64,000 bases of DNA, from assembly GCF_008711325.1 (NCBI RefSeq), contig NZ_VXDB01000005.1:62001-126000 (forward strand). Reading direction: 5' to 3'. Origin of the DNA: Roseibium sediminis (GTDB lineage: Bacteria; Pseudomonadota; Alphaproteobacteria; Rhizobiales; Stappiaceae). Of the stretch, positions 55,797 to 64,000 are shown one piece after another; the first letter of the stretch is position 1, and each line of letters starts with the position of its first letter. The position numbers and the translations under genes were made by a program. A model generated the notes under the pieces. That model was not told the origin of the DNA, made no database searches, and saw nothing but the letters and a program-made list of their open reading frames with translations.

Positions 55797-56759
55797 TCAC
55801 GACCGAGAGCGAGGATGGGCGCGATCAAAGGCGGTTAGCAGGGCTGCACTATCGATCTGGGTATAAATCTGGGTGCTTGAGAGGCTCGCGTGGCCCATCA
55901 ACTCCTGAATGGTGCGAAGGTCACCGCCACCAGCCAGAAGATGCGTGGCAAAGGAATGGCGCAGGGCGTGAGGTGTCGCGCTCTGTGGCAGGCCAAGCGC
56001 GGAGCGCATCTTTTCCATGGCCTTCTGGATCAGGCGAGGGTTGAGTGGCCCGCCGCGCGCGCCGACAAACAGCGGCCCGTCTGGCGAAATCGCATAAGGG
56101 CAGACCTTGAGATAGGCTTCCACGGCTTCGGTCACAGCGGGAAGCAGGGGGACCAGCCGCTCCTTGCCGCCCTTGCCCTTGATCCGCATGGTGCGGGCTC
56201 CTGCTCTGGGAGCGGTCTTGCCGGTCAGGGAGAGGGCTTCGGAAATGCGCAAGCCGCAGCCATAAAGCAAGGTCAGCACGGCGATGTTCCGCGTCTCCAG
56301 CCAGGCTTCGCTTTCAAGGCCAAGGTCGCCGGAAATCACCTCTTCAGCATCGGGAACGGTCAGCGGCTTGGGGAGAGATTGTGCGATTCGTGGCGGACGA
56401 ACCGCGCCGATCGCAGCTGCGTTTATGTCGCCCCGCCGTTCCAGGAATTTCAGGAAAGAGCGAGCTCCGGAGAGCCCTCGCGCCAGAGAGCGGCTGCCAG
56501 CCTTGTCGGCCTGTCGGCGTTTGGCAAGAAAGCTTCTGAAGTCTGCCGGGCGCAGTTCGCCAAGGTCCTTGATGCAAGGCGCGCCGCCAAAGTGTCCGGT
56601 CAGGAATTTCAGGAACTGGCGCACATCCCGCTCATAGGCAACCAGCGTCTTGTCCGAGAGGCGGCGTTCGTCGGACAGGTGGTCCAGCCACTGATTGAGA
56701 GCGGCATTGAGGTCCGGTTGCGCGTGGACGAGAATCAGGTCTTCGGTCGAATTTGCCAT
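55797..56759 (-). CDS. xerC: Site-specific tyrosine recombinase XerC
   Basis: Resolves chromosome dimers at dif together with XerD. The 320 residues have the N-terminal SAM-like domain (LNQWLDHLSDERRLSDKTLVAYERDVRQFLKFL), then the catalytic set: Arg in GCGLRISEALSL, Lys in KGKGGKERLVPL, His-x-x-Arg in HALRHSFATHLL, the second His in LMGHASLSSTQIY and the nucleophile Tyr in that final stretch. It ends close to rpsU on the same strand. No dif site was identified in this window. Confidence 0.93.
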   Translation of the reverse strand: MANSTEDLILVHAQPDLNAALNQWLDHLSDERRLSDKTLVAYERDVRQFLKFLTGHFGGAPCIKDLGELRPADFRSFLAKRRQADKAGSRSLARGLSGARSFLKFLERRGDINAAAIGAVRPPRIAQSLPKPLTVPDAEEVISGDLGLESEAWLETRNIAVLTLLYGCGLRISEALSLTGKTAPRAGARTMRIKGKGGKERLVPLLPAVTEAVEAYLKVCPYAISPDGPLFVGARGGPLNPRLIQKAMEKMRSALGLPQSATPHALRHSFATHLLAGGGDLRTIQELMGHASLSSTQIYTQIDSAALLTAFDRAHPRSRS

Positions 56760-56836
56760 AGGGCCGAAATGTACCAGCGCCGGGAAACCGACGGGTTAAC
56801 GACCCAAGCAGGCTTGCAAAAGCTTAATATCTGCAC

Positions 56837-56865
56837 AAAAAAACACCGGGCGATGCGCCCGGTGT
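56837..56865 (-). terminator. Intrinsic terminator after the transaldolase gene
   Basis: On the minus strand ACACCGGGCG-cat-CGCCCGGTGT (10-bp perfect stem, 56843-56865 on the plus strand), followed by a run of seven T. Confidence 0.92.
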
Positions 56866-56892
56866 CTTTGCAGATCGTGAATGCGGAACAGC

Positions 56893-57546
56893 TTAGAGGA
56901 TGCTCTGACCAGTCTTTGCCCAGTCGGCGAGGAAGGCTTCGAGGCCCTTGTCGGTCAGCGGATGCTTGACCAGCGCCTTCAGCGTTGCCGGCGGAACAGT
57001 TGCCACATCTGCGCCAATGATCGCGCAGTCGCGCACATGGTTGGCGGTGCGGATGGAAGCCGCCAGGATTTCCGTGTTGAAGTCGTAGTTGTCGTAGATC
57101 ACGCGGATTTCGCGGATCAGTTCTAGACCATCAAGATGGATATCGTCGAGGCGGCCAATGAACGGAGAGATGTAGGTTGCTCCAGCCTTTGCAGCCAGCA
57201 GCGCCTGGTTCGCAGAGAAGCAGAGAGTGACGTTGGTCTTGGTGCCTTCGTCGGTCAGATGCTTGCAGGCCTTCAGTCCGTCAAAGGTCAACGGAAGCTT
57301 GATCACGACATTGTCTGCGATCTTCTTCAGTTCGTGGGCTTCCTTCATGATTGTCGCGAAATCGGTTGCCGCGACTTCGGCGGAAACATCACCATCGGTA
57401 ATCTCGCAGATCTCCGCGATGACTTCCTTGAACTGACGGCCGGACTTGGCGATCAGGGACGGATTGGTTGTGACACCGTCCAGCAGACCGGTTGAGGCCA
57501 GTTCCTTGATTTCGGCTGTGTCGGCGGTATCGACAAAGAACTTCAT
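56893..57546 (-). CDS. Transaldolase / fructose-6-phosphate aldolase (TalC type)
   Basis: A 217-residue small transaldolase that transfers dihydroxyacetone units in the pentose phosphate pathway (or cleaves fructose 6-phosphate, as close homologues do). It starts [36 protein letters not shown], a family hallmark, has the Schiff-base Lys in [15 protein letters not shown], and ends with [23 protein letters not shown]. The 57546 start is backed by AGGAGTG (rc) upstream. Its own strong terminator follows. priA starts divergently 173 bases away. Confidence 0.94.
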   Translation of the reverse strand: MKFFVDTADTAEIKELASTGLLDGVTTNPSLIAKSGRQFKEVIAEICEITDGDVSAEVAATDFATIMKEAHELKKIADNVVIKLPLTFDGLKACKHLTDEGTKTNVTLCFSANQALLAAKAGATYISPFIGRLDDIHLDGLELIREIRVIYDNYDFNTEILAASIRTANHVRDCAIIGADVATVPPATLKALVKHPLTDKGLEAFLADWAKTGQSIL

Positions 57547-57719
57547 GAGACGCACTCCTTGGGGGCAAAGGCTCGAATGGGTCGCCAAACAGGTTTCAGT
57601 CTGGCAATTAAATCCCGTATCGGCGCCTCTTTACCTTAGGATGCGGCGAAGCAGAACCCCGATTCGAAAAATTGAAAAGACTGGATGCCGGCAGACGAGC
57701 CGATCCGAGGATATGAGCG

Positions 57720-59918
57720 TTGCTGTTTGACGAGCTGGAAGACGACACGGAGACCATCGCCAGCGTTCTGGTTCCTGTCGCTGTGCCGACGGCCTATACT
57801 TACCGGGTTCCGGCAGGCTGTCATGTGGTGTCAGGCACAATCGTGAAGGTTCCGCTCGGCACGCGCGAGGTGGTTGGAGCTGTTTGGGATGTTCAGCCCG
57901 ATGCGGGTATCAGTCCGAAGAAACTGAAACAGATCAGCCGGGTCTTCGATGCGACGCCACCTATAGATGCCGAACTGCGCCGCTTTGTTGACTGGGTGGC
58001 GGGTTGGACGCTTGCAGCTCCCGGCATGGTTCTGCGCATGGTGCTGAGGTCCGAGGAAGCATTGGAGCCGGAAGCCCCTGTTCCCGGTGTTCGCAGGATC
58101 GAGGGGCAAGAGCCGGATCGGAAAACACCAGCCCGGGCTCGCGTGCTGGCCACCATGGAAGACGGGTTTGCGTGGACCAAAAGCGGGCTGGCTCATGCAG
58201 CTGGTGTCAGTGCGTCCGTCATTGACGGTTTGATCCAGCAGGGCGTTTTGGAAGTTGTCGAAATGCCGGCGGCCTTGCCATTGCCGAAACCCCAGACGGA
58301 TTATCTCAAGGTGGATCTGACGCCTACGCAAAAGGTGGCGGCTGACGGGATCCGGGCGTCTTTCGACAAGGGCGCATCCGTCTCGCTGATCGACGGCGTG
58401 ACCGGCTCGGGAAAAACGGAAGTCTATTTCGAGGCGATTGCAGAGGCGCTTGATCGAGGCAGGCAGGCACTGATTCTGGTTCCGGAAATCGCCCTGACCG
58501 AACAGTTTCTGCGCCGATTCGAACAGCGTTTCGGAGTTTATCCTGCCGAGTGGCATTCCGAAATCACGCCGAAAAACCGGGCACGGGTCTGGCGCGGCGT
58601 GGCAAGCGGAGATGTCCGGGTTGTGATCGGTGCCCGCTCCTCCCTGTTCCTGCCCTTTCTCGAACTTGGCCTCATCGTGGTCGACGAAGAGCATGACGGG
58701 GCCTTCAAGCAGGACGACCGCGTTCCGTACAGCGCCCGCGATATGGCCGTGGTGCGCGGACATATCTCGAAGTTTCCGGTCGTCCTTGCATCAGCGACAC
58801 CCTCAGTGGAAAGCCGCGTGAATGCCGAGCAGGGCCGCTACAATCGATTCGTTCTGCCGGATCGAGCGTCGGGCGCCGCTCTGCCGGACCTTCATGCTGT
58901 CGATATGCGTCAGAAAGGGCCGGAGCGCGGGCGCTGGATCGCGCCCCCCTTGCTCAATGCGATTCGCCAGGCCTATGCGGACGGGGCCCAAACCCTCCTC
59001 TTTCTGAACCGACGTGGATATGCGCCGCTCACCCTCTGCCGCACATGTGGCCATCGTTTCCAGTGCCCCCACTGCAGCGCATGGCTGGTGGAGCACCGGT
59101 TTCAAAAGCGCCTGACCTGTCATCACTGTGGTCATTTCGAGAAAGTTCCCGACGCCTGTCCTTCCTGTTCATCCACGGATTCGCTGGTCGCCTGTGGACC
59201 GGGTGTGGAAAGAATCGCCGAGGAAGTCTCTGATTTGTTTCCTCAGGCCCGCACCCTCGTGCTGTCCTCCGACATTCAGGGCGGACCTGATCGACTGCGG
59301 CGGGAAATGAAGGTGGTCGAAGAGGGCGGCGCGGATATCGTCATTGGCACCCAGCTTGTGGCCAAGGGGCACAACTTCCCGAAAATGCGGCTTGTCGGGG
59401 TGATAGACGCCGACCTTGGTCTCGCACACGGGGACCCAAGAGCCGCGGAAAAGACGTTCCAGTTGCTGGCGCAGGTAACCGGGCGTGCAGGCCGTGTAAC
59501 TGGCGGCGGAGCGGGGTATCTCCAGACCTATGCCCCAGATCACCCTGTCATTCGGGCGCTGATGTCTGCAGACCGGGACGCCTTTTATAGTGCCGAGATC
59601 GATGCGCGACGGGCGGCAGGTCTACCCCCGTTCGGCAGAATGGCGGCCATCATTATTTCTGGGCCCGACAAGGCCTTTACCGAAGGCTATGCCAGAGCCG
59701 TTCTGCGTACGGCTCCTGTTGACGCCGCTGTGACGATCCTTGGACCGGCAGAAGCAGCGCTTGCCATGGTGCGAGGGCGTCACCGGTACAGATTGCTGGC
59801 GCTTGCGCCCCGCAATGTGGATCTTCAAGGCTATCTTCGGTCGTGGCTTTCTGTCGCACCCAGACCGATGAAGGGCCTTCGGGTCCAGATAGACATTGAT
59901 CCGCAGCACTTTATGTAG
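57720..59918 (+). CDS. priA: Primosomal protein N-prime (replication restart helicase)
   Basis: 3-prime to 5-prime helicase that reloads the replisome at broken or stalled forks. The 732 residues show the PriA N-terminal 3-prime-end-binding domain (VAVPTAYTYRVPAGCHVVSGTIVKVPLGTREVVGAVWD), Walker A DGVTGSGKTEVYFEAI, DEEHDGAFKQDD, eight zinc cysteines in four pairs (CRTC, CPHC, CHHC, CPSC) and GTQLVAKGHNFPKMRLVGVIDAD. The start is TTG at 57720 preceded by GAGG; an ATG nine bases upstream leads only to a short frame. About 300 bases separate it from the atp operon. Confidence 0.94.
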   Translation: MLFDELEDDTETIASVLVPVAVPTAYTYRVPAGCHVVSGTIVKVPLGTREVVGAVWDVQPDAGISPKKLKQISRVFDATPPIDAELRRFVDWVAGWTLAAPGMVLRMVLRSEEALEPEAPVPGVRRIEGQEPDRKTPARARVLATMEDGFAWTKSGLAHAAGVSASVIDGLIQQGVLEVVEMPAALPLPKPQTDYLKVDLTPTQKVAADGIRASFDKGASVSLIDGVTGSGKTEVYFEAIAEALDRGRQALILVPEIALTEQFLRRFEQRFGVYPAEWHSEITPKNRARVWRGVASGDVRVVIGARSSLFLPFLELGLIVVDEEHDGAFKQDDRVPYSARDMAVVRGHISKFPVVLASATPSVESRVNAEQGRYNRFVLPDRASGAALPDLHAVDMRQKGPERGRWIAPPLLNAIRQAYADGAQTLLFLNRRGYAPLTLCRTCGHRFQCPHCSAWLVEHRFQKRLTCHHCGHFEKVPDACPSCSSTDSLVACGPGVERIAEEVSDLFPQARTLVLSSDIQGGPDRLRREMKVVEEGGADIVIGTQLVAKGHNFPKMRLVGVIDADLGLAHGDPRAAEKTFQLLAQVTGRAGRVTGGGAGYLQTYAPDHPVIRALMSADRDAFYSAEIDARRAAGLPPFGRMAAIIISGPDKAFTEGYARAVLRTAPVDAAVTILGPAEAALAMVRGRHRYRLLALAPRNVDLQGYLRSWLSVAPRPMKGLRVQIDIDPQHFM

Positions 59919-60218
59919 CGCAAAAAGCAGAACTTTCTTCAAAAGGGCCTGGAAACATAGACGAAAGAGACTCTGTCCCTGATAAATCTACCGATTTTGG
60001 GAGATTCAAACCGTCTCAGCCCTAAAAATCGCACGAAATCGCGCATTCCAGCCATTTGGTGAAGTTGCACACTTCAAAACCCTGTGCTAATGGAGGCGCG
60101 GCTTTGGGGGAACGGTTTAACCGTCATACCTTCTGACCCTGAAATCATTCATTTTTTCAATGCCTTGCGAACACTAGCTGTTTTGCGGGCCTGAAAAACG
60201 TCAGAGAGCTCGGACCTG
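59919..60218 (+). promoter_or_regulatory. Upstream region of the atp operon
   Basis: About 300 bases without a gene between priA and atpH, presumably carrying the atp promoter. The best box pair I see is TTGCAC (60065-60070) with GCTAAT at 60086-60091, but the spacing is short and the match weak. The rest shows no RNA gene or repeat. Confidence 0.35.
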
Positions 60219-60779
60219 GTGACTGACAACGTATCTCTCGTATCCGGCGTGGCATTGCGATATGCGTCCGCCCTCCTCGACCTCGCTGAGGAACAGGGTG
60301 TGACTGCCGACGTGGAACGGGATCTTGCTAAATTTGAGGGCCTCCTCAATGAAAGCACGGATCTCGACCGTCTCGTGAAAAGCCCCGCTTTCAGTGCTGA
60401 AGAGCAGCTTGGTGCGCTCACGGCACTTCTCGCCAAGGCTGGAATTTCCGGCCTTGCTGCCAATTTTGTGAAGCTGACCGCCAAAAATCGGCGTCTCTTC
60501 GTACTTCCCGGCATGATCAAGGGCTTCAAGGCCCTGCTGGCAGAAAAGCGCGGTGAAGAAACCGCCGAGGTGGTTTCGGCCACTCCTCTGTCGGACGAGC
60601 ATGTCGCAGCCCTGAAGGAAGCGCTGTCTGCTTCCCGCGGGAAATCGGTAAATATCGCAGCTTCGGTTGATCCTGCGCTGATCGGTGGCCTCGTGGTCAA
60701 GGTCGGCTCCCGCATGATCGACACGTCGCTGCGGACCAAACTCAATTCACTCAAGTTCGCGATGAAAGAGGTCGGCTGA
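60219..60779 (+). CDS. atpH: ATP synthase F1 subunit delta
   Basis: Delta subunit (186 residues), the stator link between F1 and F0. The sequence shows [20 protein letters not shown] at the N-terminus, [25 protein letters not shown], and the C-terminal [26 protein letters not shown] typical of OSCP/delta. The start is GTG at 60219 (VTDNVSLVS). The stop overlaps the atpA ATG by one base (TGATG), giving translational coupling. Confidence 0.94.
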   Translation: MTDNVSLVSGVALRYASALLDLAEEQGVTADVERDLAKFEGLLNESTDLDRLVKSPAFSAEEQLGALTALLAKAGISGLAANFVKLTAKNRRLFVLPGMIKGFKALLAEKRGEETAEVVSATPLSDEHVAALKEALSASRGKSVNIAASVDPALIGGLVVKVGSRMIDTSLRTKLNSLKFAMKEVG

Positions 60780-62308
60780 TGGATATTCGGGCCGCGGAGA
60801 TTTCCGCCATCCTCAAGGACCAGATCAAGAGCTTCGGTCAGGAAGCCGAAGTCTCGGAAGTCGGTCAAGTGCTTTCCGTCGGTGACGGTATCGCCCGTGT
60901 TTACGGACTGGACAATGTTCAGGCCGGTGAAATGGTCGAGTTCCCGGGCGGTGTCCGGGGTATGGCTCTGAACCTGGAAGAAGACAACGTCGGTATCGTT
61001 ATCTTCGGTTCTGACCGTGACATTAAAGAAGGCGACACCGTCAAGCGGACTGGCGCGATCGTGGAAGTCCCGGTCGGCAAGGGCCTGCTGGGCCGCGTTG
61101 TTGACCCGCTTGGCAACCCGCTCGACGGCAAGGGTCCGATCGAAGGCGCTGAAATGCGCCGCGTGGACGTCAAGGCGCCGGGCATCCTGCCGCGCAAGTC
61201 CGTTCATGAGCCGATGTCCACTGGTCTCAAGGCAATTGATGCCCTGATCCCGGTTGGCCGTGGTCAGCGCGAGCTGGTCATTGGTGACCGTCAGACCGGC
61301 AAGACCGCAATCATTCTGGACACCTTCCTGAACCAGAAGCCGCTGCATGCAGGCAATGACGAGAGCAACAAGCTCTACTGCATCTATGTGGCCGTTGGTC
61401 AGAAGCGTTCCACCGTTGCCCAGTTCGTCAAGGTTCTGGAAGACAACGGCGCTCTTGAATACTCCATCGTCGTCGCTGCGACCGCTTCCGATGCGGCTCC
61501 GCTGCAGTTCCTTGCACCCTTCGCAGGCTGCGCAATGGGCGAGTATTTCCGTGACAACGGCATGCATGCCGTGATCGGATACGACGACCTTTCCAAGCAG
61601 GCTGTGGCATACCGCCAGATGTCCCTGCTTCTCCGCCGCCCGCCGGGACGTGAAGCTTTCCCGGGCGACGTTTTCTACCTGCACTCCCGTCTGCTGGAGC
61701 GTGCAGCAAAGCTGAACGAAAACCACGGCTCAGGCTCGTTGACCGCACTTCCGGTTATCGAAACCCAGGGCAACGACGTGTCGGCCTTTATCCCGACCAA
61801 CGTGATCTCGATCACAGACGGTCAGATCTTCCTTGAAACGGACCTGTTCTACCAGGGTATCCGTCCGGCCGTTAACGTCGGTCTGTCGGTGTCCCGCGTG
61901 GGCTCGTCTGCTCAGATCAAGGCGATGAAGCAGGTTGCAGGCCCGATCAAGGGTGAGCTGGCTCAGTACCGCGAAATGGCGGCCTTTGCCCAGTTCGGCT
62001 CCGATCTCGATGCGACCACCCAGCGTCTGCTGAATCGTGGTGCCCGCCTGACCGAACTCCTGAAGCAGCCGCAGTTCTCGCCGCTGAAGACCCAGGAGCA
62101 GGTTGCTGTCATTTACGCCGGCGTGAACGGCTATCTCGACAAGCTTCCGGTCGATCGCGTGGGTGATTTCGAAGAAGCTCTGCTGCTCTTCCTGCGTGGG
62201 GAACATGCTGACCTTCTGGACGCCATCTGGGAAAAGAAAGCCCTGGATGACGAGCTGACCGGCAAGCTGAAAGCTGCGCTGGATCAGTTTTCCAAGAACT
62301 TCGCTTAA
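60779..62308 (+). CDS. atpA: ATP synthase F1 subunit alpha
   Basis: Non-catalytic nucleotide-binding subunit (509 residues). The N-terminal [19 protein letters not shown] binds delta; Walker A is [13 protein letters not shown]; later come the [29 protein letters not shown] signature and the C-terminal helical bundle. The arginine finger follows in [19 protein letters not shown] form ([17 protein letters not shown]). 32 bases precede atpG. Confidence 0.97.
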   Translation: MDIRAAEISAILKDQIKSFGQEAEVSEVGQVLSVGDGIARVYGLDNVQAGEMVEFPGGVRGMALNLEEDNVGIVIFGSDRDIKEGDTVKRTGAIVEVPVGKGLLGRVVDPLGNPLDGKGPIEGAEMRRVDVKAPGILPRKSVHEPMSTGLKAIDALIPVGRGQRELVIGDRQTGKTAIILDTFLNQKPLHAGNDESNKLYCIYVAVGQKRSTVAQFVKVLEDNGALEYSIVVAATASDAAPLQFLAPFAGCAMGEYFRDNGMHAVIGYDDLSKQAVAYRQMSLLLRRPPGREAFPGDVFYLHSRLLERAAKLNENHGSGSLTALPVIETQGNDVSAFIPTNVISITDGQIFLETDLFYQGIRPAVNVGLSVSRVGSSAQIKAMKQVAGPIKGELAQYREMAAFAQFGSDLDATTQRLLNRGARLTELLKQPQFSPLKTQEQVAVIYAGVNGYLDKLPVDRVGDFEEALLLFLRGEHADLLDAIWEKKALDDELTGKLKAALDQFSKNFA

Positions 62309-62340
62309 GACCTCAGTCGGGATAAGGAGCAGGGGCGGCC

Positions 62341-64000
<1,660 letters not shown>

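Noticed and set aside
60149..61726. Minus-strand open frame (about 525 codons) opposite atpH and atpA
   Set aside because: Shadow of conserved ATP synthase genes; no protein-like motif.

Overview
The window reads as core chromosome of an alphaproteobacterium of the Hyphomicrobiales (Rhizobiales), and my best guess is the Stappiaceae (Labrenzia/Roseibium/Stappia type). The reasons are the GC-rich coding with alphaproteobacterial gene content, an F1-only ATP synthase operon (atpHAGD) with no F0 genes attached, an mdh-sucCDAB-lpd cluster, a Yej-type peptide transporter with two binding proteins as in rhizobia, an Omp19-like inhibitor lipoprotein and a short 4.5S-type SRP RNA. The family assignment is inference. 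I saw no phage, plasmid, transposase, CRISPR, toxin-antitoxin or tRNA gene.

Layout. 1-6.6 kb: dapB-gpmA; on the minus strand an operon kdsB-pheA-pfkB-type kinase; a membrane-anchored cytochrome c; a CHASE-type diguanylate cyclase. 6.7-14.4 kb: a tightly packed yejA1-yejA2-yejB-yejE-yejF peptide importer. 14.4-19.1 kb: minus-strand genes for a lipoprotein, a lytic transglycosylase, a THPE-type histidine phosphatase, NudC and a HIT protein, then the SRP RNA gene. 19.2-25.3 kb: dnaX-ybaB-recR, a DUF1801 protein, and a glutaminase flanked by two EI24/CysZ-like membrane paralogues. 25.4-30.8 kb: aqpZ and sdhCDAB, which has an FkbM-type methyltransferase gene between sdhA and sdhB.

30.8-41.2 kb is the most varied part: an AT-rich small membrane protein, creD, an exported MsrA, an Omp25/31-like barrel, recQ, a MAPEG protein, a low-molecular-weight phosphatase lacking its signature arginine, a GNAT enzyme, an Omp19-like lipoprotein, an unusual DUF7662-like protein and zapE. 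41.4-51.5 kb: mdh-sucC-sucD-sucA-sucB-lysE-like-lpdA, with a two-lipoyl E2 and a terminator-like hairpin between sucA and sucB. 51.5-52.0 kb: a gene-free patch holding six REP-like palindromes that form three inverted pairs. 52.1-59.9 kb: a MerR regulator divergent from a metal exporter with a clear MerR operator, a Tat-exported phosphoesterase, a small exported protein, a GNAT, rpsU (TTG start), xerC, talC-type transaldolase and priA. 60.2-64.0 kb: atpH-atpA-atpG-atpD, with atpD cut by the window end.

Functionally the window is dominated by central energy metabolism: the TCA steps 2-oxoglutarate to succinate to fumarate and malate to oxaloacetate, together with ATP synthase, next to DNA maintenance genes (dnaX, recR, recQ, priA, xerC). 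I did not find a convincing complete, undescribed multi-gene system. The most unusual items are the paired palindromes at 51.5-52.0 kb, the arginine-less phosphatase at 37 kb, the methyltransferase embedded in sdh, the glutaminase/EI24 trio, and a small decayed gene end at 15.3 kb.
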